A stretch of DNA of 64,000 bases from the NCBI RefSeq assembly GCF_014646215.1, contig NZ_BMNA01000002.1, forward strand, positions 366,874 through 430,873, in the 5' to 3' direction. Below are positions 52,978-62,100 of this stretch, piece by piece. The notes beneath the pieces were generated by a model. It searched no databases, was not told the DNA's origin, and worked only from the letters and a program-made list of their open reading frames with translations. Origin of the DNA: Nakamurella endophytica. GTDB taxonomy: Bacteria; Actinomycetota; Actinomycetes; Mycobacteriales; Nakamurellaceae. Each line of letters starts with the position of its first letter. Within the stretch, counting starts at the first letter, position 1. Made by a program: the position numbers and the translations under genes.

Positions 52978-54132
52978 GTGCACGCCATCCTCCACGCCCT
53001 CGCCGTCGCCGGATCGATGGCCTGGCAGATGCTGTGGGCGCTGATCCTCGGCTTCGCGCTGTCCGGCGTCCTGCAGGCCGTCGTCCGGCGGTCGACGATC
53101 GTCGACCTGCTCGGTGACCACCGGCCGCGGACGGTGGCCGTCGCCTCCGGCCTCGGCGCGGCGTCGTCGTCGTGCTCCTACGCCGCGGTCGCCCTCGCCC
53201 GCTCGCTGTTCCGCAAGGGCGCGGACTTCACCGCCGCCATGGCGTTCGAGATCGCCTCGACGAACCTGGTCCTGGAACTGGGGATCATCCTGGCGCTGCT
53301 GCTCGGCTGGCAGTTCACCGTCGCCGAGTTCGTCGGCGGCCCGATCGTGATCGTGCTGGTGGCCCTGCTGTTCCGAGTGTTCCTGCGCCGCCGGCTGGTG
53401 GACCGGGCGCGCGAGCAGGCGGACCGCGGGCTGGCCGGATCCATGGAGGGCCACGCGTCGATGGACATGGCCGTGGACGCCGACGCGCCCTTCCTGGCGC
53501 GGCTGTTCTCCCGGGCGGGGTTCACCGCGGTCTCGAACGTCTTCGTCATGGAGTGGGCGGCGATCATCCGCGACCTGGTGCTCGGACTGCTGATCGCCGG
53601 GGCCATCGGCGCCTGGGTGCCCGGCGAGTTCTGGGCCTCCTTCTTCCTGTCCGGCCACCCGGTGGCGTCCGCGATCGAGGGCCCACTGGTCGGACCCGTC
53701 GTGGCGCTGCTGAGCTTCGTCTGCTCGGTGGGCAACGTCCCGCTCGCGGCCGTGCTGTGGAACGGCGGCATCAGCTTCGGCGGGATCGTCGCGTTCCTGT
53801 TCGCCGACCTGCTCATCCTGCCGATCCTGAACATCTACCGGAAGTACTACGGCTGGCGGATGGCGTTGCTGGTCCTGGCCGTGTTCTACGTGTCGATGGT
53901 CGTCGCCGGCTACCTGGTGGAGCTCGTGTTCGGGGTGGCCGGGCTGGTGCCCGACGGCCCGGTGCCGGATGTCCTCGACCGGGGCGTGTCCTGGAACTAC
54001 ACCACCTGGCTGAACATCGCGTTCCTGCTGCTCGCCGCGGTGCTGGTGACCCGGTTCGTCCGGCAGGGCGGGCTGCCGATGCTCCGCCACATGGACGGCG
54101 ACCCAGCCCGGTCGGGCGACGCGGCCGGCTGA
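52978..54132 (+). CDS. PF03773 permease (ArsP-like)
   Basis: Membrane protein of 384 residues with eight to ten helices. The hallmark GLGAASSSCSYAAVALARSL and the matching FVCSVGNVPLAAVLWNGGI, both ending helices with Ser/Cys/Asn, are characteristic of the permease family that includes the organoarsenical exporter ArsP. Substrate here is unknown. A charged central loop (HASMDMAVDADAP) joins the halves. GTG at 52978 follows ACAGGAG; earlier in-frame starts lack one. No ars regulator is adjacent. Confidence 0.82.
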   Translation: MHAILHALAVAGSMAWQMLWALILGFALSGVLQAVVRRSTIVDLLGDHRPRTVAVASGLGAASSSCSYAAVALARSLFRKGADFTAAMAFEIASTNLVLELGIILALLLGWQFTVAEFVGGPIVIVLVALLFRVFLRRRLVDRAREQADRGLAGSMEGHASMDMAVDADAPFLARLFSRAGFTAVSNVFVMEWAAIIRDLVLGLLIAGAIGAWVPGEFWASFFLSGHPVASAIEGPLVGPVVALLSFVCSVGNVPLAAVLWNGGISFGGIVAFLFADLLILPILNIYRKYYGWRMALLVLAVFYVSMVVAGYLVELVFGVAGLVPDGPVPDVLDRGVSWNYTTWLNIAFLLLAAVLVTRFVRQGGLPMLRHMDGDPARSGDAAG

Positions 54133-54154
54133 GGCCGCGGCGACGATCCGCCGG

Positions 54155-54172
54155 GCGCCGACCGGTCGGCGC
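54155..54172 (+). terminator. Perfect palindrome after the permease gene
   Basis: GCGCCGACCGGTCGGCGC, an 18-base perfect palindrome, 22 bases below the permease stop. It would form a seven-pair hairpin in RNA and separate the permease from the export cluster. Confidence 0.5.
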
Positions 54173-54288
54173 GTGGAACCCCCACCCACAGCTTCCGGAC
54201 AGCTCGCGCCCGGCTCCCCGCCAGGAACGGTCCTTAGCGTCCCGCACGAAGCCCCCGTCGGAGGGGCGCGGAACGCAGAGGTGGGTGC

Positions 54289-55770
54289 ATGGCGCCAGGT
54301 CCGCGCAGGCGTGGCCGTCCGCTGGTGGTGGGTGCGGTGCTCGTGCTCGTCCTCGCGGTGGCGGGCGGCGCCTGGTGGTGGTTCGGCCTCCGCGGCGGCG
54401 GCACCGCCGCATCGGCGTCCGCGGCGCCGTCGACCACCACCACGCTGGTCGACGTCACGACCGGGACGATCACCCAGAGCGTCACGACCACGGGCACGCT
54501 GACGCCGGCCGACCAGGACGAGGTGTCCTTCGGCGCCTCCGGGCGGGTCACCTCCGTCGCTGTCGGAGCCGGCGACACGGTCCACAAGGGCCAGGTCCTC
54601 GGCACCATCGACACGCTGCAGCTGCGGGCCGACCTGGCGGCCGCCAAGGCCACGCTGGCCCATGCCAGGGCGACCGTGGCCTCGGACAAGACCGCCGTCA
54701 CGGACGCCGCCACCACCGACTCCACCGCGGACGACGCGGCTGCGAAGGCGCAGCTGGTGGCCGACATCGCCGCGCAGACCACGGCGGTGCAGGGCGTCGC
54801 GGACGCCCAGGCCGCCGTCCGCGGCGCCACCGTCACCTCGCCGATCGACGGGCTGGTCACTGCGGTGAACGTGGCCGTCGGTGACACGGTGTCCGGCACG
54901 GGGTCGGGCACCGGCACGGCGGCGGGCACGTCCGGGTCCTCCCGGTCGTCCGGGACGTCCGGCGGTTCGTCCAGCGGCGCCGGCTCCAACTCCCGGTCCG
55001 GTGGGACGGCAAGCGGCACCGGCGGCTCGGGCACCGGCACGTCAGCGACGTCGACCTCGGCGCCGTTCGTCGTCGTCGGCACCGCGCGTTGGGTCACGTC
55101 GGTGGGGGTCGACGACACCCAGATCGACCTGGTGAAGAAGGGCATCCAGGCCCAGCTCACCGTTCCCGGCCAGCAATCGCTGCTCTTCGGCACGGTGACC
55201 TCGGTGGGTCTGGTCTCCACCAGCACGACCGACACCGCCAGCTACCCGGTCACCGTCGCCGTCACCGGCACCCCGGCTGGCCTGCACGACGGTGCCTCGG
55301 CGACCGTGGTGCTGATCTACCGGCAGCTGACCGACGTACTGGTCGTGCCCACCGCCGCCATCCACACCGTGGACGGCCAGAAGGTGGTCGACCGTAGCGT
55401 CGACGGCCGCCAGGTGCCCACCGTCGTGCAGACCGGCGAGTCGTCCGGCACCTCGACGCAGATCGTCTCCGGGCTGACCGAGGGCGACCAGGTGGAGGTC
55501 ACCACTCTCCGGGCCGGCGGCGGCACCGGATCCGGTGCCGGCACCGGCGGCCGCACCGGCGCCGGCGGGTACGGCGGCCGGGGCTACGGCAGTGGCGGGT
55601 CCGGAGGCGGTGGCGGGAACGGCGGCTACGGCGGTGGCTCCGGTGGCTCCGGTGGCGGCCGGTACGGCGGCGGCGCGGGCGGTTTCGGTGGCGGCTCCGG
55701 TGGCGGTGCTCCGGGTGGCGGTGCTCCGGGTGGCGGTGCGGCTCCCGGCGGCGCGCCGGCGGGAGGCTGA
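54289..55770 (+). CDS. Membrane-fusion adaptor of MacA/HlyD type (first)
   Basis: Protein of 493 residues anchored by one N-terminal helix (LVVGAVLVLVLAVAGGAWWWF). Lipoyl-like half SGRVTSVAVGAGDTVHKGQVL near residue 86, a short Ala-rich coil, then the second half GATVTSPIDGLVTAVNVAVGD; beta-barrel and membrane-proximal domains follow (VLIYRQLTDVLVVPTAAIHTV). A Ser/Gly insert occupies about residues 202-258 and the last 80 residues are Gly-rich with Tyr/Arg (GGYGGRGYGSGG type). It precedes the ATPase gene by three bases and forms the first gene of the cluster. Confidence 0.88.
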   Translation: MAPGPRRRGRPLVVGAVLVLVLAVAGGAWWWFGLRGGGTAASASAAPSTTTTLVDVTTGTITQSVTTTGTLTPADQDEVSFGASGRVTSVAVGAGDTVHKGQVLGTIDTLQLRADLAAAKATLAHARATVASDKTAVTDAATTDSTADDAAAKAQLVADIAAQTTAVQGVADAQAAVRGATVTSPIDGLVTAVNVAVGDTVSGTGSGTGTAAGTSGSSRSSGTSGGSSSGAGSNSRSGGTASGTGGSGTGTSATSTSAPFVVVGTARWVTSVGVDDTQIDLVKKGIQAQLTVPGQQSLLFGTVTSVGLVSTSTTDTASYPVTVAVTGTPAGLHDGASATVVLIYRQLTDVLVVPTAAIHTVDGQKVVDRSVDGRQVPTVVQTGESSGTSTQIVSGLTEGDQVEVTTLRAGGGTGSGAGTGGRTGAGGYGGRGYGSGGSGGGGGNGGYGGGSGGSGGGRYGGGAGGFGGGSGGGAPGGGAPGGGAAPGGAPAGG

Positions 55771-55773
55771 CCG

Positions 55774-56559
55774 GTGAGCCTGTTCGACCTGTTCTCCGGC
55801 GACCGCCGGACGCCCGACGCCGCCCCCGCGCGTCCGCTGCCGGCGGATCCTGTGGGCGAGCGGATCCCGGTCATCGAGCTCGTCGACGTCGCGAAGACCT
55901 ACCGGATGGGCACCCAGGAGGTCCACGCCGTCCGCAACGTCTCGCTGCGCATCGACGCCGGCGAGTTCGTCGCGATCATCGGCCCGTCCGGGTCCGGCAA
56001 GTCGACCCTGATGAACGTCATCGGCTGCCTGGACGTGCTCTCGTCGGGCGAGTACCGGCTGGCCGGTGAGGACGTCGGCGTGATGGACGAGGTCGAGCTG
56101 GCCCACGTCCGCAACCGGCGCATCGGGTTCGTCTTCCAGCAGTTCCACCTGCTGCCGTCGCTGTCGGCCTGGCGCAACGTCGAGCTGCCCCTGGTCTACG
56201 CCGGTGTCGGGCGGGAGCAGCGCCGGCGGCGCGCCGTCGAAGCGCTCACCCGCGTCGGGCTCGGTGACCGCATCGACCACAAGCCCGGCGAGCTCTCCGG
56301 CGGCCAGCAGCAGCGCGTCGCCGTGGCCAGGGCACTGGTCGGCGACCCGGCCCTGCTGCTCGCCGACGAGCCCACCGGCAACCTGGATTCGACCGCGACC
56401 GAGGACGCCCTGCTGCTGTTCGACGAATTGCACCGGCAGGGCCGCACGATCGTGCTGATCACCCACGAGACCGAGGTGGCAGAGCGGGCGCAGCGGGTCG
56501 TCCGGGTCCGCGACGGCGTCGTCCAGCCGGACGAGCGACCGGTGGGAGCCCCGGTATGA
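55774..56559 (+). CDS. MacB-type ABC transporter ATP-binding protein
   Basis: Protein of 261 residues. Walker A GPSGSGKST near residue 70, Q-loop FVFQQFHLLPSLSAWRN, signature LSGGQQQRVAVARAL near 174, Walker B LLLADEPTGNLD, and the His switch in ITHETE. The MacB/LolD group works as a mechanotransmitter with FtsX-like permeases. About 35 residues precede the domain. The GTG start leads directly from the adaptor; the stop overlaps the permease ATG. Confidence 0.94.
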   Translation: MSLFDLFSGDRRTPDAAPARPLPADPVGERIPVIELVDVAKTYRMGTQEVHAVRNVSLRIDAGEFVAIIGPSGSGKSTLMNVIGCLDVLSSGEYRLAGEDVGVMDEVELAHVRNRRIGFVFQQFHLLPSLSAWRNVELPLVYAGVGREQRRRRAVEALTRVGLGDRIDHKPGELSGGQQQRVAVARALVGDPALLLADEPTGNLDSTATEDALLLFDELHRQGRTIVLITHETEVAERAQRVVRVRDGVVQPDERPVGAPV

Positions 56560-57785
56560 GGTGGGTGGAGACGCTGCGCACCGGGCTGGACGCCATCGTC
56601 TCGCACCGGCTCCGCTCCGGGCTGACCATGCTCGGCATCCTGATCGGCATCGCCGCGGTGATCCTGACCGTCGGACTCGGGCTCGGCTCGCAGCAGCAGG
56701 TCGGCGCGCAGATCAGCAGCCTGGGCTCGAACCTGTTGATCGTCTCCCCCGGCAGCAGCACCAGCGGGGGCGTCCGCGGCGGCTTCGGGTCCGCCTCCAC
56801 GCTCACCGCCGCCGACGCCGCCGCCCTGGCGTCCCCGGTGGCCGCACCGGACATCGGTGCGGTGGCGCCGGTCAAGTCGTCGTCGTTGTCGGTGACGGCG
56901 GGCAGCAGCAACTGGACGACCGCGGTGGTGGGCACCTCCGCCGACTGGGCCACCGTCCGGTCGCGCACCCTCGCGGCCGGCCGGTTCCTGTCCGCGGCGG
57001 ACGTCGCGGACCAGGCGGCCGTCGCGGTGCTGGGCTCCGAGACGGCGACCGAGCTGTTCGGCACCACCGACGTCGTGGGCCGGACGGTCACCGTCAACGG
57101 CGTCGACCTGGAGGTCGTCGGCGTGCTGGCGCCGGCCGGTTCGGACTCCTCCAGCAACCTCGACGACCAGGTGCTGGCGCCGCTGCCCACGGTGGCGAAC
57201 CGCATCGTCGGCGGCACCAACAAGGAGTCGGTGTCGACCATCTACCTGCAGGCGGCGTCCGCCGGCCAGCTGTCCGCGGCGTACCAGGAGGCGCAGGCGC
57301 TGCTGCTGTCGCTGCACCACGTGACCGACTCCGGCGCCGCGGACTGGACGATCGCCAGCCAGCAGTCGCTGCTGTCGACGGTGACGTCGGTGTCCCGGAC
57401 GCTCACCGTGCTGCTGACCGGGATCGCCGCGCTGTCCCTGCTGGTGGGCGGCATCGGCGTCATGAACATCATGCTGGTGTCGGTGTCCGAGCGGACCCGG
57501 GAGATCGGCCTGCGCAAGGCGCTCGGCGCGCCGCCGTCCGCGATCCGGCGGCAGTTCCTGGTCGAGGCGACGATCCTCGGACTGGCCGGCGGGCTGCTCG
57601 GCGCGGCCCTCGGCATCGGCGGGGCGCGGGTGCTGCCCCGGTTGCTGTCCACCGACATCGTGGTGTCGCCGCTGGCCGTCGGCGGCTCCATCGCCATCGC
57701 GGTGCTCATCGGCGTCGTCTTCGGTGTCTACCCCGCCACCCGGGCCGCCCGGCTGGCGCCCATCGACGCCCTCCGCAGCGAGTGA
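56556..57785 (+). CDS. MacB-type ABC permease (FtsX fold)
   Basis: Protein of 409 residues: one helix (SGLTMLGILIGIAAVILTVGL), a large exported MacB core domain from about 60 to 280, then three helices with the signature SERTREIGLRKALGAPPSAIRRQFLVEA. The last helix ends GVYPATRAARLAPIDALRSE. It partners the ATPase. In Gram-negatives MacAB moves peptides, siderophores or macrolides from the periplasm; here the exported substrate would be taken from the cell-wall zone. Confidence 0.93.
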   Translation: MRWVETLRTGLDAIVSHRLRSGLTMLGILIGIAAVILTVGLGLGSQQQVGAQISSLGSNLLIVSPGSSTSGGVRGGFGSASTLTAADAAALASPVAAPDIGAVAPVKSSSLSVTAGSSNWTTAVVGTSADWATVRSRTLAAGRFLSAADVADQAAVAVLGSETATELFGTTDVVGRTVTVNGVDLEVVGVLAPAGSDSSSNLDDQVLAPLPTVANRIVGGTNKESVSTIYLQAASAGQLSAAYQEAQALLLSLHHVTDSGAADWTIASQQSLLSTVTSVSRTLTVLLTGIAALSLLVGGIGVMNIMLVSVSERTREIGLRKALGAPPSAIRRQFLVEATILGLAGGLLGAALGIGGARVLPRLLSTDIVVSPLAVGGSIAIAVLIGVVFGVYPATRAARLAPIDALRSE

Positions 57786-57916
57786 CCACGCCGCCGGTAC
57801 GTCGCGGTGCCCGACCGGGTCCCGTCCCGCCGTCCCGCTCCGGGCGGACCACCGTTCCGACCTCCCACCGACCGGTGGGACCACCTCCCGCCCCACCGCA
57901 CGACAGGAACACCGCC

Positions 57917-59110
57917 ATGACCGCCGCCGTCCCCACCCCGGCCACCCGCGCCGTCCAGCCCGCGCCCGCCCCGCGCCGCCGCTCCGCCGGCGCGCTCGCC
58001 GCGGCGGGCGCGCTGGCGTCGCTGTCGTTGCTGCTCGCCGCCTGCGGCGGCGGGTCTGCCGGATCGGCAGCGCCGACGTCGACGCCGTCCGCCGCGCCGG
58101 TCACGGAGCAGTCCGCGCCGGCCACCGCGGCCGGCCGCGGCGGCACCGGCGTCCGGCCGGGCGTGAGTGGCCTCGTCGCCGACGTCTCCGGCAGCTCGAT
58201 GCAGGTGCAGAGCACCACCTCGCAGACCACGGTGACCTGGACGGCCTCGACCAGGATCGACCAGCAGGCGACCGGCACCCTCACCGACGTCAGGCCGGGC
58301 GTCTGCGTCACCGCGGTCGCGGCACCCGCGGCCGGAACCACCGGGTCCGCTCCGACCGGAGGAGCCGCTCCGACCGGAGGAGCCGCTCCGACCGGAGGAG
58401 CCGCTCCGACCGGAGGAGCCGCTCCGACCGGAGGGGCCGCTCCGAGCGCCGGCGCCGGCCCGACCGGTGCCACCCGTCCGGAGGTGACCGCGCTGACCGC
58501 CACCACAGTGTCGATCACGCAGCCCGTCGACGGCCGGTGCGCCGCCTTCGGCGCCGCCGGCGGTGCCGGCACCGGCGGTGGCGGCGGTGGCGGCTACGGC
58601 CATGGCGGATACCGCGGCGGTGGCTCCGGCGGCGGCGGGATGCCGGGCGGTACCGGCCCGACCGGCGGTGCCGCCCCCGGCACGGGTGGGCAGGGCACCA
58701 CGCCCACCGGGACGGCCGGTCGCCGACCGGCCGGTGGCTTCGGCGGCTTCGGTGAGCGCGTGTCCGGAACGGTCGCCTCGGTCACGGGCGACACGGTGAC
58801 CGTCACCGCCTCGTCGCGCACCGGGGGGAGCTACACCGCAACGGTGACGGTCACCGGTACCACGACGTACCGGAAGGCGGTCACCGCCAAGGCCTCGGCC
58901 ATCAGGACCGGCCTCTGCGCCACCGCGGTGGGCAAGGCCGACGACACCGGAGCCGTTGCGGCGACGTCCATCACGCTGTCGGCCGCGACGAACGGTAGCT
59001 GCAGCAACGGGTTCGGCGGTCCCGGGCGCCGGACCGGCAGCGGTGGCGGCACCGGCACCGGTGGCGGTACCGGCAGCGGTGGCGGTACCGGGACGACGAC
59101 CCGTGGCTGA
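57917..59110 (+). CDS. Exported lipoprotein with two DUF5666-like domains
   Basis: Protein of 397 residues. A signal peptide ends in the lipobox LLLAACGGG, so the mature protein is lipid-anchored. Two small beta-domains of DUF5666 type occur: VSGLVADVSGSSMQVQS near residue 80 and VSGTVASVTGDTVTVTA near 280. Between them and at the end are low-complexity stretches: five copies of Ala-Pro-Thr-Gly-Gly-Ala, then Gly-rich sequence with His/Tyr (GGGYGHGGYRGGGSGG). Its stop overlaps the start of the second adaptor by eight bases, tying it to the export cluster. It may be a cell-surface partner or substrate. Confidence 0.8.
   Translation: MTAAVPTPATRAVQPAPAPRRRSAGALAAAGALASLSLLLAACGGGSAGSAAPTSTPSAAPVTEQSAPATAAGRGGTGVRPGVSGLVADVSGSSMQVQSTTSQTTVTWTASTRIDQQATGTLTDVRPGVCVTAVAAPAAGTTGSAPTGGAAPTGGAAPTGGAAPTGGAAPTGGAAPSAGAGPTGATRPEVTALTATTVSITQPVDGRCAAFGAAGGAGTGGGGGGGYGHGGYRGGGSGGGGMPGGTGPTGGAAPGTGGQGTTPTGTAGRRPAGGFGGFGERVSGTVASVTGDTVTVTASSRTGGSYTATVTVTGTTTYRKAVTAKASAIRTGLCATAVGKADDTGAVAATSITLSAATNGSCSNGFGGPGRRTGSGGGTGTGGGTGSGGGTGTTTRG
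58349..58438. repeat. 18-bp tandem repeat in the lipoprotein gene
   Basis: Five copies of GCTCCGACCGGAGGAGCC, the last with one base changed. Each unit is partly palindromic and encodes Ala-Pro-Thr-Gly-Gly-Ala. Confidence 0.9.
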
Positions 59111-62100
59111 GGACGGCTTCGGCGTCCCGCCGGCGCCGGTCGCGACGACGTCCGCGACCGCCACCAGCAGGGTCGCGGCCGCCACCGCCCGAGCCCGGCG
59201 TCGCCGCCGGCGGCGACTCTCCTGGGCGGCCACCGTCCTGGTGGTCCTGCTCGTCGCCGGCGGTGGGTGGGTGTTCGCCACCACGCGCAGCCGCCCGGCC
59301 GGCTACCGGGTGGCCACAGCGGCCGACGGGTCGGTGACCCAGGTGGTCAGTTCGTCCGGCACCGTCTCCACGAAAACTTCGGCGATAGCGACGTTCTCGG
59401 TCGGCGGCACGGTGGCCGGGGTCGGCGTCGCGGTCGGTGACCCGGTCCGGGCCGGACAGACCCTGGCCACGCTGGACACAACCGATCTCGACGCAGCGTT
59501 GACCAGCGCCAAGGCGGCGCTGGCGCAGGCGCAGCAGACCCTGGCCACGGACCTCGCCAGCCAGACCGACGGCACCACGGCCACCTCGTCGTCGAGCGCG
59601 TCGTCCGGGTCCTCCATCGCGTCCTCCGGGTCGCGAGCCGCCGGCGGCACCGGAGCGGGCGCGGGCGACACCGGAGCGGGCGCGGGCGGCACCGAAGCGG
59701 GCGCGGGCGGCACCGACTCGGGACCGGCCGGCGGGGACGCCGGGAGTGCGAGCACCGGTGGAGCGGTCGGCGCCTCCGGTGGGTCCGCCGCCGGTGGCGG
59801 CTCGGGGGGTGTCGGCGGGCGCGGGTCGGGTGCCGCGACCGGGGACGGTGACACCGCGACGGGCGGGTCCGGCACCGGAGGGACCGACACCGGATGGTCC
59901 GGCACCGCGGGGACGGGCACCGCGGGGACGGGCACCGGAGGTTCCGGAACGAGCACCGGCCGCACCAGCGGGACCGGCGGCCGCGGGGCCGGTGCGGACC
60001 CCGGGCGCGCCGCGGGGTCGGGCTCCGGCGGATCGCCGACCGGGGTCGGCGCCCCCGCGTCGACCGGCGGCGGTACCGGGTCGGCTGGTGACGGCAGCGG
60101 ACCGGCGTCGCCCACCGCGTCCGGCTCCGGCGGTCGGACGTCCGGCGGCGGGTCCGGCTCGGCCGGTGGAGCTGCGACCGGCGGCGGCGCACGGCCCACC
60201 GGGACCGGGGCCGCACCCGGCACGCGCACCGGCTCGCCGGGCGGCACCGGCTCCGGGTCGACGGACACGGGACCGACCGATCCCACGACGGCACGCCTGC
60301 GGGCGGCCCAGCAGGCGGTGGTCGCCGCGCAGCGGGCGGTGAGCCGGCAGACCGAGCTCGTCGCCGAGTCCCTCGCGACGCAACGGACGGCCTGCCTGCC
60401 CATCTCCACCGCGACCCTCGCCACCGGCACCACCCCCACCACCGGCACGTCGACGCCGGACGGTCCCACGTCCGGAAGCCCGTCCGGCGCCGGGTCGACG
60501 ACGGCGTCGCCCGGAACCTCGGCCACCCCGACCACGGGCAGCTCCGGCGCCGGTTCCAGCGCCGGCTCGACCGTGTCCGCCACCCCGGGCCCGCCGGACA
60601 CGAACTCGAGCTCGTCCCCGGCCGCGCCCGCGCCCGCGCCGACCACCGTGACGGTCACCGCTCCCACCACGGTGACCGCCACCGCCACCGCCACGGTCAC
60701 CGCGCCCACGACGGTGACCGACACCGCCACCGTGACTGCGACGCAGACCTCGACCGCGGCGCCGTCGGCCGGTTCGTCGAGCACGGCAACCACCCAGGCG
60801 ACCGGCACCGCCGCCGGCGCGGCCTTCCGGGTCGCGCTGACCCCGGCCGTGGTGGCGGCCGTCGACCGCGTCGTCACCGGCGACAGCTCCGGCCGAGCCG
60901 CGGATGTCGCCGCGGAGCTGCTCCAGGCGGCGCGGACGCCGACCACCGGCCCTCGGGACGCGGCGACGCCGGGCAGCAGGCGCACCGGTACCCGCGCCCC
61001 GTCGTCGAGCACCTCGACGACGACCGGCACCACCGGCAGCTCGAGCGCCACCTCGACGACGAGCGGCCCCGGGGCGGCACTGTCCACGCAGCTGGCCGAC
61101 TGCCAGGCCGCCATCACCACGGTGCAGACCGACCAGGCCGGGCTGGCGAGCAACCAGAACGACCTCACCACGGCGATCAACGCCCTGTCCGCGCTGCTGC
61201 CCGCGACCGGATCCGGTGCGAGCGGGTCCGCGACCCGCACCGGATCGGCACCCGCCACCGGATCCGGCACCGGTGGGACGGGCGCCGCGGGCGGGTCCGG
61301 GACGACGTCCAGCAGCCGTCGCCCGACGGGCGGTTCGGGAGCCACCGGCGGGGCGGCCGGCTCCGGGTCGACCGCCACGACCGGCAGCGGCGGCTCGCCG
61401 CGCTCGGGCGGGTACGGCGGTTGGTCTGCCGGCAGCGGGTCCACCCGGTCGACCGGATCCACCGGGCCGACCGGTGCGGCTGGTGGCACGGGGGACGCCG
61501 GCCGTGCGGGCGGCAGCGGCGTCGACACCGGAACCGGCACCGGCACCGGCACCGGTGCGTCCACGCGCTCCGGCGGGTCGGGTGTTCCGGCCGGTGGTGC
61601 CGGCTCGGCCGGGTCGGCTGGTTCCGCCGGGTCGGCCGGGTCTGCCGGGTCGGCCGGTGGAGGGTCCGGCAGCGCCAGGACGGCGGGGGCGTCGCGGACC
61701 ACGGTGGCCACCGCCCAGGACGTCGCCGCCGACCAGTCCGAGATCGACAGCCGGAGTTGGGACGTCACCATCGCGGAGCAGAACCGGCGGGCGGCCACCC
61801 TGACCAGCCCGATCTCCGGCACCGTCGCCGCCGTCGGACTGGCCGTCGGCGACGGCGTCTCCGCCGGCTCGACCTCGGCGACCGTCACGGTGGTCGGCGG
61901 CGGGCAGTACACCGTCTCGACCACCGTCCCGCTGTCCGCCGTCGACGCGATCCGCGTCGGCCAGCGGTCCGCGGTGACGGTGAACGGTCGGACGGCGCCG
62001 CTGACCGGGACGGTGACCACGGTCGGCGTGCTGGCGAGCACCACCGGCAGCACGCCGACGTACCCGGTGACGGTGCTGGTGGACGCCGGCACCACCCGGC

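Noticed and set aside
31300-54132. Horizontally acquired island
   Set aside because: The region holds accessory genes, but I saw no integrase, transposase, tRNA edge or direct repeats at its borders, and base composition looks similar to the flanks by eye.
57864-57879. Six-base-pair hairpin between the ABC permease and the lipoprotein gene
   Set aside because: Short stem of a kind frequent by chance here; not called a terminator because it would split a probable operon without other evidence.
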